Of a DNA stretch of 64,000 nucleotides, positions 13,353 through 26,400 are shown piece after piece. The position numbers and the translations under genes are program-made. Source of the stretch: Lingula anatina (taxonomy: Eukaryota > Brachiopoda > Lingulata > Lingulida > Lingulidae); the NCBI RefSeq assembly GCF_001039355.2, contig NW_019775613.1, positions 414,516 through 478,515 on the forward strand. Direction: 5' to 3'. Every line of letters begins with the position of its first letter. Positions within the stretch are counted from its first letter, which is position 1. Below the pieces are notes generated by a model. The model was not told the DNA's origin. It made no database searches and saw nothing but the letters and a program-made list of their open reading frames with translations.

Positions 13353-14312
13353 AAGTAACGAGTCTTGATTGAGGCTGCAACGCCCGTTAGTCGATAAAGC
13401 TTACCATGTACATTTAAGTTCCAGAATAAGATTGATATACATTTCCTGATAATCAAGTAAACATATTACTGAAGACATAGTCATTTTCATCAGAATCTAA
13501 TACCACACTCATGTATCGGCCTTCAAATGAATTTCAGCTTGAAAGTGGTCAATTTACCTATTTATAATACATAAAATATTGTCCAAACTTTATTGCTACT
13601 CAATTGGTCATAAACTGGAAATTGGCATATCATCATGTCCACATCCCTCACTTTAAAACCACATAAACTGTAGTGCCCGCGCTGAGTGAGGTCTGCCAAA
13701 GTGGGCTCATACTAATGTGCCTTGAAATATGTCAATATATCATTCTTTTGCATTTGTATGTTGCTCAACATTTGTATTTGTATAACGCTGGGGAAGACAT
13801 GGGGTGTGTCAATGTAAAAGTATAGTAGTTTCGACATGTAAAACGTTATGAATGATATACTGTATCTTTTCGTTTCAATTAAGTACGGAGTGAATTAATC
13901 TCTGTCTCTGTCTGTCTCTCTCTCTCTCTCATGCATAAAAGCACATCCAGTTTATTTAAAAGACATACCGCCATACATGTATGCTCCATCATGTTATAAT
14001 TATTTTTATTATAACTGTTATTATTATTATTGGTTTTTGGCTGGCGGCGTAGTTTACTTCATATTTCTAAATAATATGTATTCCTGTTCTGGGGATAAAT
14101 AAATGCCTACATATATTTGTGTCTAAAGGGGATGGGGTAGTCCAGTAATGAAAAAAGAAAAAAAAACGCCGGGCTCCATATATTTTCTGCCAAAAAGCTC
14201 TGTACGGATTGATAATTGCCTTCTCCCTTTTTTTATTTATCAGGGGCTCATGTGCGAACACCGATCCGAGTCATTACTACTGAAGCAATTCTCTGCCAGC
14301 TGCTTCTAGACG

Positions 14313-14320
14313 TATAAATA
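14313..14320 (+). promoter_or_regulatory. TATA box of the giant gene
   Basis: TATAAATA lies 59 bp upstream of the ATG at 14379. This predicts transcription start near 14340-14345 and a leader of about 35 nt. The position is what makes the short first exon credible. Confidence 0.5.
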
Positions 14321-14378
14321 ACGTTGCATAATTCACTCGTTGGCCAGAGGTTAAAAAACATCCAGGCTCCACGACGAA

Positions 14379-14426
14379 ATGCCGAAGATTGCCGAGGAGC
14401 AGTCCCGATCGGGCGAGTCTGGACAG
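14379..14426 (+). CDS. Giant gene, exon 1 (start)
   Basis: ATG followed by 15 codons (Met-Pro-Lys-Ile-Ala-Glu-Glu...Ser-Gly-Gln) ends at a consensus donor CAG|GTAAGC in phase 0. Exon 2 enters in phase 0 with Val-Ser-Pro-Ala-Asp. The exon sits just behind a TATA box. Composition (Glu, Ser, Gly) matches the acidic disordered region that follows. No signal peptide, hence a cytosolic or nuclear product. An untraced alternative first exon cannot be excluded. Confidence 0.55.
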
Positions 14427-17400
14427 GTAAGCAACTCGAGCTGGCAATTTTACTATTCTTATTGTGTTACAATTTCGTGTTGTTGATGCATCTTATACGA
14501 GAAACATAGGTGGAAAGGACAGCGTGTAATTTTCGGATTATCTGCGCCGATAGGTAAAAGAATTGCTTGCTTGCTTGTTTAAATCTCGTGCCGTTTTTCA
14601 GTCGGCCGGACGGTCGATTGGGTAGGCAGACAATCTTTCTGTTTGCTTCAATTGTCAGTGACGATGTTTGGCTCATAGCAGGTGTATGCGTTATACAGAA
14701 ATAGTACCTACGCATTCCAATTTGATGTGACATTTAATCACAGAATGTAATCCTTAAAGCTAATATTTGACATCATTATTACTTTTTAAACTTTGAGTTC
14801 CTTATCGGCCTCTCAAAGTATTCTTAACACTCCATATACATGTCAAAGTGATATTATAGTTTCCTTGGAAGACAACGAGTCATCCCATGTTTATGTTTGA
14901 ATATGATATGAAAGCAAATAGTATTTTGATTTAACACATATATTTAGAGTTCACTTTTGTACACGTACGGCACGAGCATATTCTTGCACTGTTTTTTTTT
15001 CACTTAGCCTTGAAAGATTTAATGGTAGTGCAAAGTTAATGGAAAATTGTTCTTTTGGCCTTAATTGGCTAAGCCACAGGTTGTTCCAGGTCGTGATAGG
15101 GGATTCACCTGATGGTCAATATTACAAAATGGCCCTTTGAAGACTTTTGCCCCCCTCTTCTTAAAAAAATTAAGACAGCCTACACTTAGTTAATAGAATA
15201 GAATTAATCGTTTAATCTTTTTTAACTAATAATGGAACGCGTGTACCTCCTACATCTAAACCCTTTCAGATGTTTTTAAGGTTCATGGGCTGTTTTTTAT
15301 ATAATGCAGCACTTTAAATCATTCTATAAACAGCAAGTTGAAACAACTAGGCATTTCACTGCACATTAAAAAGTTTTTTTTTTAATTTAAAACGCTCGTT
15401 AAGATTTCCCACTGTGGGTGACCCAGCTGACTTAAAAACCTGCTCAACCCATAACTTTTTAATGCATCCGCTTATCAAATTTGAACAACACTTAAAATAT
15501 ATTAGGCACACAATGTACACTTAAAAGTGTAATGTATTCTGTATATATATAGCTGTCTGAATACCGAATGAGCCGAGAGATCGGCGAAAAGTCAAACGGG
15601 AGTGATTAGTCAATGATGCATTGCTTTAAGGAGCTGCAGCTGTTTCTTTGGCGGTCTTAAAATATATGTAATTTTTCTTACATTGGTGGATAATCAACTG
15701 CTCCCGCAACTGTGGAGGATGATGCATAATAATAAATAGATACCTGGGAGTTAATCACGTGCAGGATCTATTTAGGGCAGCGCTTATGACTGCGGTTGTT
15801 TTCTCTATGTGAGAACATGTCTGCAGAGATGTATGTTTCCTTACGTCAGCCATCGGGAACTCAATATGCTCTTCTGTCCCAGAAATTGGCTCCCCGCTGC
15901 CGCTCCTGCTGCGCACTTACTTCTCCTCCAGTAGGGATGGCATTGTAGAAATTTTAAGGTATAGTTTACGGAGTGCAAACGACTGGTGATGCGTTCGTCT
16001 ATGTGTATGTGTGTGTTACGTTTGTCATTAGAACAATATTTTTTGATGATTTTGTCAATCAGCTAGTCACTTCATACCACCCTACCGAAACAGCATGCAG
16101 AAATTTTTCGTCTTAGATGTATGAGATATTTCTAGTTTATATATGTAACCACACAATACGCGTCTTAATATATTATGCAGGTTGTGACAAGACGAACATG
16201 TAAAAGTGTACTAAGGTTATTATAATTTTATGATTATGCAAAACAAGATGCTTCTGGCATATGTAGCACTTAAGGAACTTGAAGCATACGTATCAGTCAT
16301 GTTTACCAGCGGTATCATTTGGTTTTACCAGTTGGTTAACAACATCCAGCAGTGTTGTACAGCATGTGTGTTATGCATATTTTTTGTGACATAGATTTAT
16401 TGAAATACATATTCTACGGAATCTGTGAATGCTGGAGACCTTCAGTTTTCTCTAATTATATTTGATTTATATTTATCTGTCACTTTACTTGTATTCTATG
16501 CATGAAGACAGTGTTTTTTCTTTTGCCACGGAATGGTGTTTGGTAGTTATCTATCAATTAACCCATGTGGGATTCTGCCTTCTTCAGAATAGCCCATTTC
16601 TCCTCGCTCTTGTATCCTATTTTCTCTGGCTCATCTAAAGAAAAAAGTTTATGCCGACACGACCTACTGCGTTTGTTGTATAAATTTACTCCTCCACGGG
16701 GCAATACACGCGACTTTAATCCTAAAACCTTTACAAGTATTTGTATTAGTAACTATATATGAATGGCACATGCATGCACTGGGGCTTGCCGCGGACTCAT
16801 CGCAAACGAAGTTTATTTGAATACAACATTTGATAAAACATTTGCCATTGAAGAGGCCGCATTATGTACATACCAAATAGTCTAGTCATGCTTATTAGAT
16901 CAGCGATAAGTGCTGTATGTTATAGCTCTCGGACATAAAGGTAATATGAACAGAAACTAAAAGCATTGGCCATACAGTTTTATGGACTTGGTGTTAACAG
17001 TCTTGATATAGCAGTGTGGTGTTTTCTTTTTAGAAAGGTGTTCGACCCACCTTAAAGGAGGGGGGCTGTGGTGTTCTTTGTACTAGACGCTTTAAACCCC
17101 CCTCCCTTAAAGGCGGGTGGAACACCTTTCTAAAAGGATGTACTACAAAACTATGGTGGGTCTAGGGAAGGGCCCTGGGTCACGGGCCCCTTCCGTTTTA
17201 GTGTTGCAAGTCCCCCTTTCTCCAGTGTTCATTTTTATAACAGCCTTTAACAAGCTAAACGAGAAAAAACCAAACAAAGTACCCATCCCTATGCCTCACA
17301 TATCCTAGTTGAATTGTTCTAGTCCACTATTTTATATAAGCTCGGCAAAACTTTCCGAGTACCCCCCCCCCCAAAGTCCTGAATCTTAGGTTCCACTAGT

Positions 17401-20400
17401 GCAAGCACATTATCTCCGTAAGAAAGTAAGGGAAACTAGTAACGGTATTGTTGTGCCGGGAGAGCAAACTTGCTCTCAGAGTTAACGCAGATGGTATTTC
17501 CTCCTATGTTGTTCAGACGATTCACCTCATCGTAACTCGACCACTATAAGGGTGTCCTGAGAGCACCGTAAGCTATGCGCAGCCTCCTGGCGGGGGCGGA
17601 TATTTTAGAGCCCACCAAATCCACATCTAATCCAATACTACGCTGTATGCTGGAAATGCCTTTAATACCTTTATGTCTTCAGGAAAAAAATGAAAAAGAT
17701 ATAAGTTCTGATTATGGCTTAGTCAGAACCACATCAAATGGTACTTGAGTTACAGGTAAATGCTTCCAAGTATTTGTCATACAGCGATCAGCACTAAAAT
17801 GACTTCGTCTGATTAGGATGATGTGAATAAATTGGTGTTTGACTTGGTTACCAGTTGCCCAGCTGTTAGAAAAGCCAGTCTTGGGTTATGGGTATAATCG
17901 TTACGTTATGTAGATAAAAAGTTGCCTTTGTGGATCGTTGTTTCTCCTCGGGGTATTAAAATGTATATCCCAGCCAACTAAACACCAATAGACCACGAGT
18001 CAATTATAACGTTGCCGGAGTTAATGACACCTTTGGAGCTGGGAGCCGTCTTTTAAAACAACTTTATTAGTACATTTGTCCACAAGATTATTACCAGCGA
18101 AGTCCAAAACACGAACAGTCTGCTATGATTTTATTAATATTGTAGGCCTAATGAAGTTTATTTCAAAATTGTTATTTAATATCATACTGTTTTGACGATT
18201 TTGAAATATGGTTTATGAAATCATTTTCTTTCTCAGATATCTACTTGGAGCATACTAGTATATGGCCGAAAATGTTTGTGTTTACTAAAATCAGACGTTA
18301 CCAGTAGCATAATCGTCAGTGTATTCTATTTGACATCTAGTACATTTTATTTTTGAATTATTCAATAATGCTGTCACGTCAAAAGTCGTTCTTCGTTTTT
18401 TAGTTTATAAGTTTATTGAGCACTAAATGATATGAATACATTTGCAGGCTCACTAGACTACATTATTCACACAATATATAAGGATATACATTTATATATG
18501 TTTACATATGTAGTATCAGAATAGAAGAAAAGAATGGATGGTATACATTATATTTGCCACAATTTCGATTCACTTAGTCACAAGAATAAAGTATGCACAA
18601 GTGCTATGTGTTGGCGAGAGAACTCCAGCCAAACTGCACTTTGTATAATGATCTCTCCTGCTATTCATCGGTGAAGGGCCGTCTATGTAAGAGACCAACT
18701 ATTAGAAATCGTCGCCATTCATGTCCAACTATCCGTGAAATAACCAGATGTAACGGAATCCTTGGTCACTTAATGATGGACGACATATAATCGGGACATC
18801 CCAGACAGCGGCCGTAGGGCACCTTCCGATATCAGAGGCTTCTAACATAGTATACAAAATGTAGGTATGAGACATACGATAATTTAGTAACAGCTCATGA
18901 CTACTAGCGCACCCTGTGGCCAGAAAATGGCTAAGAAGATGTAACATGGAGTGTGCATAAGCGAACAATAAGCACATAAAATGCATTGAAATAAGCCATC
19001 ATAATCGTGCAGCAATTTCTTGTAATCGTCATTAATGATTAACACGTGGACATTTAATACTACTTCCATGTTACTTGCTCAAGAAGATGATTTAATACGT
19101 AAATAAATGGTTTATTAAGACTGGTACCATATTGGTGCAGTTACACATTCTATCTCAAAAGAAACTGATTATAAAAGCTGGCTTTATTTAAAAAGTGAGA
19201 CACATTGGTCGGGACCAAAGACAAGATTTATTGTGAAATAATTCGTGAGACATGGATAATAACAATTGTTTTAAGAATTCATACCTCTTAGAATGTACTA
19301 AAATTCAAATACAGTTTTTTTTATTCTATTTTATAATTGAAAAAAGCGACATGTTTACTGGTCCGATACATTGTGTACCGATGCCCGTGTGACTCCAATG
19401 CTTCTTCAGAAATAACATGATATTTTGTTTACAATTATTTCTATAACGCTGTAGTGCAAAGTATTTCCCCCTCTATCTCTCTTATTTTCAGACGCAGTAG
19501 TGCGAAGTGTTTCCCCCTCTTTCAATCTCTCTTGCTCTCAGATGTTTTTTAAAAAACAATTTACCCCTTTCTGAGAAGTATTTTGAATAGCCCAAAATTT
19601 CAAAAATTAGTAGGAAATTTTTCTGAATTCCGAAGAGTAGTGTCGTTTCCTATACATATTTCCTTGGCACACGAGAATTGCCCCCTGTACACCGTGACTC
19701 TTAGTATAAATTTTCACTCTGGTTTTGCCGTCCAAATTGTGTTCCTAAATATCATGCACTGAAGACAGATAGGAAAAATTAAAAAAAAAAAGAAAAAAGA
19801 AAAACTAGAAATACATGTACTCTGATAAACGAAGTAGACCATATTAAGATGAACGTGTATTGGAAATACGAGGTCCACAGTATTTGAAATATGGCATATA
19901 TGAACATAAGGAATGGCGCACTATTTATGTAACCTATCAATAATGTAAGAGTATGGTAGAGAATCTTTGGCGTAAAGGTCATAGTCGGGTTTTATATATA
20001 TATATATATATATGTGTAGGTATTATGTGTAGAACATGTGTAGAGCAAGTCAAGGGCTCATTTCTAATGAAACTATAGTTCTACACAGATCGATCCAATT
20101 CCAAGGGGCCTCTGGCTGAATGCAATCAGATTAACAAATTAACACGCCTCCCCTTGTTTCCAACGTATTCGCATTATTATCAGCAGTTTTTGTGTGTTCT
20201 ACTCAACGCCAGGGGGGGGGGGAGCATTAATCTGTTAAACTGATTGCATTCAGCGAGAGTCCCCGCAGAGTTGGATCGATCTACATCGGACAATAGTTTT
20301 ATTGGGAATGAGCCCTTAGATGTAATTATACTACTATATGTTTCTTCAATTATATTCAGTTATACCCGTATGTATTTATGCATTTTGTATTTATTTAGGT

Positions 20401-23400
20401 ATGTGTATTTTACACCTGTTATAGACGGCATTGTTGCAGAATCGACAGATTATAGAAAAGTGCAAAAACATTTTACCATAACCACGGGATCAGACGATAA
20501 CAATGATTTTACATGCATGTTGAACGCCTTTTTAAAGTAGCCTTTAGGCTGACTTCTATTAAAAAAACATATTAACCTCTGCAATGTTTTTGTAATAAGA
20601 AAACCACAGGTCCCAGCTGCAACTGGCACTTCTCCTGCGGCAATTTAGACCCTATATTACCACTCGTTAGAAAGTATAACCCATTACCTGGACCCCAGAG
20701 AGAGTTTTGTGCATTAGATATTTTAACTGACATTTCTCTGGATATTCACTGGCCGTGCACATTTCTGTTTTGCTAGGATTTTTGCACATGAACTACCAGT
20801 AGGTCATCACCCAGTTATTGTGCTTTAAATTAGCATTCTGAGCACGTTCCCTCACCAGTAAAAACTTTGTCAATGTGCCTAGGTGATTAATGTAGCTATA
20901 ATGGTGACGGTATAAACGGCTAAATTAAGTGTTGGTCATTGCGGCCCAGCTCAGCGTGACAAATGGTTAACTGCGCCATCCCCCCCTCTCTCTCTCCCTC
21001 TCAGACACACGCACACACACGCACGAACACACAAACCCACACTTAAACATATTTGTTGCTAAGTTTTAGTTTCTATATCAGGATTTCTAAAGGTGATAGA
21101 GGCAGTAAAAGTAGACGCCCCCCCCCCCCCCCCGTCCACTGAAAAAGATTAAACACATTCCGACATTCCGAAAGACAAACGAGGTACACCATTAGGACCA
21201 GCTTAGTAGATCAAGAAAGGTCGTTGATCTTTTTTATAATTAGTTTTTCCATTATAATAAATACTTGCTCTCTCCAACGGTGTACCGACGCCGCTAGTTT
21301 AAGTATTCAGCCCAGATAAAAAAAAGACGAATGAGTAGAAACAGCAGCTACTGGGTACTGTTGTGATTCTGCCCGTGTTACGTATAACCTTCAAGGAATT
21401 AGTTTTATGCTCTCTGCGTGTGAAAGGTGGTTTATCTGGTTTATATACTACCTAACCGGGGTAGCATCCTGCGTGTTTGAGATCCATGTACAGTGACGAC
21501 ATATTAACAACTAGTACCTGGGTGAGTGAGGAAAACAGAATGTCGTTATCAATGATAAAGGCAACCGTTATCATCTTGCAAATTCCCATAGGTGTCTTAA
21601 GGGTAAAGGTAGTCGTTACTTAGAAGAGTAGTTATTACGAACATCCTGACTGTTGCAAGGGATGAGATAGACGAAGCACTTGCAGCGTCCTTGGTTTCCC
21701 CAGACTTATTTTAACAACATGGCTGGCAAGAGAGTAGTTGTTCTGATCCCCCAGCAGAGAGTTGTTTGGCATCCATTTCTTTAGCTGCTATCCACGGGCC
21801 TGGTTAGTTATCTACTTTGTATATACCAGTCCCTTCGGACTGACCCATTGACGCTATGATTGATAACTTAACTTCAGATGCATGTATGTTTAAAGTTTAC
21901 GTTGTTATTTCTAAGTTATGATGATATCGCAATTTTGGGCTTGGACTCATGAGGTCGTTTTCAGTTGTTGGTCCGTTTATTTTTTTTACAACGTGTTATT
22001 ATTAATCAAGTTTCACATAGTCCCTTGTACGACCCAGACATATTGGTTTTGCCTCTGTGGGTGTTAATTTGCACTGCGCAGCATGAAATGCAATGTTAAC
22101 GATCTGTAAATGTTTTCACATTTCGGTCAATCTGCAACAAATTACCCCCTAAGACCCCGCTTTCCATCAGACTGCCTCATTTTCGGCCTTCAAAGTGAAC
22201 TGTTTAAATGATGAAAATGAGGTCAGAATGTTGGATAGCAGTTTATTTGAAATATTCAATCAAAACTTTCTGAAATAAATATCAGGATGCCTAGGACTAC
22301 CTGTGGTGTTGAACGTTTTCTGCTGTAGTGGTTTGCAAAGAAAAGATTATTGAACACATACATGGTAAATTATGTAGCTGCATGGTGGCTAAATTGTGAA
22401 TAATCGTTATTCTGTTTTAAGTAGGTCCAAATTCTGAATCTGACTCGTAAATAAAATGATTTTCTGACGTTTTTACACATTTTTTCTTTACTTCAGGTGT
22501 CACCAGCTGATAAGGTTACCGGAACAATGGAGATGAGGCGTTACTTCCTTGAGAGCAAGCAAGTCTTCACGTGGGACCAGACGACCGTGGACACAATCAC
22601 AACACGTGACTTTACAGCAGACGATGGGTCCCGAAAACGTGAAGAGAGTCACGTGATTGAAAAGAACACTCTTTTCACGCGTGATTATTCGTTTAAATTC
22701 GGAGGAATTGAACTTCTTGCTCATTTCGAAAAAGATAAATCTAAATATATAGATAACTTTGGACAGGATCGTGAGGAAGATGAACACGTGGTAGTGCCAA
22801 GTGCCACACCCACTCTACAGCTGGGTGACGACGAGGAAGAACAGGCAACGCTGCAGGAACAACAGATGTTAAAACCTCCTGAACCAGAACCACCACAGAA
22901 ACCCACTCCGCAGGAAGTGGATCAGATAGACAATACTATAATCGTGGATGCTACATATCCAAAAACAGAACTCGACTTAACTCACCCGCCGGGTGTTTCT
23001 CTTACTGACAAAGTCTTACAGAAACCACCGACACCAATCTCTAACGGAGAAATTCTACCTGTAGATATACAGTCAAACAAGCAGGACGATGGGACGCCTG
23101 ATGAAGATACGAAACCCGAGGTCGGTAAACAAGATGCACAGCCGATAGATGGCAGCACAAGTACAGATCAGTCTACGTCCGAGGTATTTATCACACCCCA
23201 GGGAACTCCCACAGAAATCCTGTCGCCCGACGAAGAGCAGGTAGGGCTAAAATTGGAGGAAAAGCGCCTCATCAGACCGCCAAGTCAGTCATCAGATGAC
23301 AAACCGGAACGCCCTGACGAACCGTCAGCATTTGGTCAAAACAAACCAGAGAGCCCGAAAAGAAATGGCGTTTCAGTACAAGATGTAGTATTTCAGACTG

Positions 23401-26400
23401 ATTTGGAAACAGCAACCACGGAGGAAACTCGAAAAGCACCAGGTGGAGCACAAGAGCCGAAAGAAGAGCAAGTGAGTCCAGTGGGACCTCAGGCTTTAAT
23501 TGCTTTGGATGAGCCTCGAGATATTCAAACCGCAATCATGCCGTCAGAAACTTTACAAAAACCAGAAGATCGCAATTTAGATGATCGTGAGCCTGAACCT
23601 AAAGATAAAAAGTTTATGTTAAAAGACATGGTTGAATCGGCATTTGATACAATTGAGATTGAGGAAACGAGGACGCCGCCCAAGCCAGGAGAATCGCACG
23701 GACAAGAACCCAGGGAAGATTTAATTAGTCCGGATAAATCTACAGAAACTATGGATTTAGATACGCTCGTCCCACAGACTGCGACACTTTCAGTCGAAAC
23801 GTTAGAAAAACCTGTGACGGAGGAAGTCAAGACACCTGAAGAGGAACCAAAAGATATAATTAATTCAGATGTTGATATAGACAAAATTGTGAAAAAGGAA
23901 ATTCCACCAAAAACAGATACCATATACGAACAAGAGCCCATGGAAGAGCTTGCGGGACCAGACGAACCGAAGCAGACAATAGTTTTAAAAGATGATGAAA
24001 TCGTAGAAAGTGCAACTGTTCCCGAAAAAGTATTGCAAAGCCCAGTTGTACAGATATCGGAAGAGAATCCTCCTACACAAAAAATTCCAGTCGAAACGTT
24101 AGAGAAACCAGTGGCCGAGGAAATGGATAAGACTCCAGAAGAAGAAGATCCTAAACCGAAAGACATAATTGAGTTAGATGTTAAAGCTAACGGAACTGAC
24201 GAAAAGCAAATTCCATCAAAGACTGATGCCATATATGAACAAGAGCCCATAGAAGAGCTTGCGGGACCAGACCAACCGAAGCAGACTATGATTTTAAAAG
24301 ATGATGAAATCGTAGAAAGTGCAACTGTTCCAGAAAAGGTATTGCAAAGCCCAGTTGTACAGACATCAGAGGAGAGTCTTCCTACACAAACTGCACCTGC
24401 CGAGGAAGATGAGGTAAAGCCATTAGATGAAAGGGCAATAGAGGGCACACCTTTATCATCCCAAGAACCATCAGAAGACGTGGTATTTTCGCCAGACACA
24501 GTTACTGTTCCATTAGATGATGAAGTCAATATTCCAGAAGCTACCACTACAGCTAAGCTAGACGAGGAATTGCTTGAACCTCCACCTTTGCCAAAAAAGA
24601 CACGTAAATCGCAAGAGCTAGACGAGCGCATAGTGACTGTTATGGAGGACAAACCAGTTTTAGACTTGGATACCAATCAAAATGAAACAATGGCGATACC
24701 TGGACAAGTCCTGCAAGCTCCGCCGCCGCCATCACAAGAACCGGAAGTGGGTGAGATAAAAAGACCGGAAGTTGACGCTACGGTGGATGTGGAAAGTAGT
24801 CATCCACAAACTACCAGTATGAGTGTTTCAGAGGAAACTTTAGAAGGTCCTTCTGTAACGGCATTGACAAAACGTAAAGAAACAACAGTGACGGTTACAG
24901 AAACTACGTTAGTCGAACAGGAAGAAGATATAACTCCATCAGAACTTAGAAAAATGGTAGAATCTGCTTTTGATATAGTTGACGAATCTGAGGCTCAGGA
25001 AAACGTTACCGATGTACCATTAGAAGTCGAAGACCTCCCAACTCAGGAGATTCCTGAAGACGTGTCAAATGTCCGTAGTCAAGAAACCATCCAACGCTAC
25101 GTGGAACCAACACACGTGGACGAACAGCACGTTCAGCCAGCCAATGACATTACTCCAACAACAGAAGACGAAAAGCAGATACAAGCGCAAGAAGCTATGG
25201 TAGCAGCAACGGAAGTCCAAGTAATACAACAAGACGTGTCTCTAACTGGAGAAGAGGAGGAACCATCTCAACACGAATCTCTGCTTCGTGAAATGGTGTT
25301 AGCTGCCATGGAAATAAAAGACGGGGAGCCTGTACCAGATACTGCAGAAGAGGAGGAGGAAAACGAAGAGCCATTGGGTATGATCATGCCTTTTATTTTG
25401 TTTAAGATGTGAGGTTTTTTTCCTGGGTGTGAGGACAAAACTGGTTGCATAACTAAAAAGGTCCTAAAGGTCCTAAAGCCACACATGTATTGACAAAAAT
25501 AAACTTTCAATTAAGACCGGCCACAGTCGGAAAATTGACTAAATAAAAAATTTAATTATATTTAATAACTGCAATAATTATTTTTCAGATGTTTACCACA
25601 CTCAGGATACTGCTGTTCCAAGCAAATTCGTCTTTCTGCCGGAGACTCTGTTCAAATTTATTCCTTGGACGACGTTTCGAGTGCGATCAGAGAGCGAGGT
25701 TTACGTCGCTTTGACCAAAACCCTTGAAGACGTCGAGAACGACGCTCATGTTATAACCCTTGGGGCCCTAGACAACACCCTTACCACGATCCAGGATGGG
25801 TCAAAAGGGCCCGTGGTAAATGCTTGCAAAACGGACAATATTCTGTCTGAGAAATATTTCAGGAGTTTTTGGATCAGCTGGGATAATCATAAACTACAAA
25901 TAGGAAAAGGGAGACGAAGAGGATACAGAACCATCATGGAATATGATATACCAGAAAACAGAAGGTTTCCAATAAAATACGTCGCCGTTGGCACTGGTGA
26001 AAAACCGTCTGAATGGGAATTTTTCCTCACACCAGGTACATTAAATTTGCATGCATGTATGTTTTATTTATGCTTTATGTTATGCCTCTACGCTTCCCTC
26101 CTTTTGCGTGTTACACCGTATTTTAAAGCGATTTAAAAACTATGACTTATTTGCTCCCCCCTTAATGGGTTATACAATGTAAAATGCTTCACGCTTCTTA
26201 TACGAATTCCCAAACGGAATTGAGCTCTCATCAGTTATGGAGAACACATAAACAATTATTCTCATTTATTCTCATATTGACTATAAGCACGAAAAGAAAC
26301 GCCCAAAGCGAAAGTGTTTTGAAGGAATTATTTCTTAAAACCTTCGACGAATCGATGCTTTAACAATTTTGTATTATTTTAGTTGTTTTGGTTACACTAA

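Larger units (their letters stand above)
2451..14312. other. Gene-poor stretch, repeats only plus one weak exon candidate
   Basis: I see no convincing gene. Open frames here are short, start at random codons and lack protein-like composition or a linked splice pattern. Recognisable content is the fold-back elements at 4366-4619, 7625-8008 and 13216-13352, the TIR element at 8982-9135, GA and CA runs near 9856 and 10502, and a possible exon at 12343-12507. It may hold promoter DNA for the flanking divergent genes. Confidence 0.5.
14427..22496 (+). other. Intron 1 of the giant gene, 8.1 kb, no genes seen
   Basis: Bounded by GTAAGC and a pyrimidine-rich acceptor (ttttttctttacttcag). Contains a hairpin element (17028-17136), fold-back copy c (20054-20315), a near-duplicate of about 60 bp around 19450-19540, an AT run at 19993-20013 and a C run at 21118-21133. 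Short open frames here have no protein-like features. Confidence 0.5.

Noticed and set aside
22497-22499. GTG as the translation start of a 971-residue protein
   Set aside because: It follows a strong pyrimidine tract and AG acceptor, so it is the first codon of an internal exon. The same frame also reads through the real donor at 25377 into intron.
23525-24676. 383-residue antisense Ser-rich ORF
   Set aside because: A mirror of the acidic exon 2 on the opposite strand. Composition is explained by complementing Glu/Asp/Pro codons, and no splice or start context supports it.
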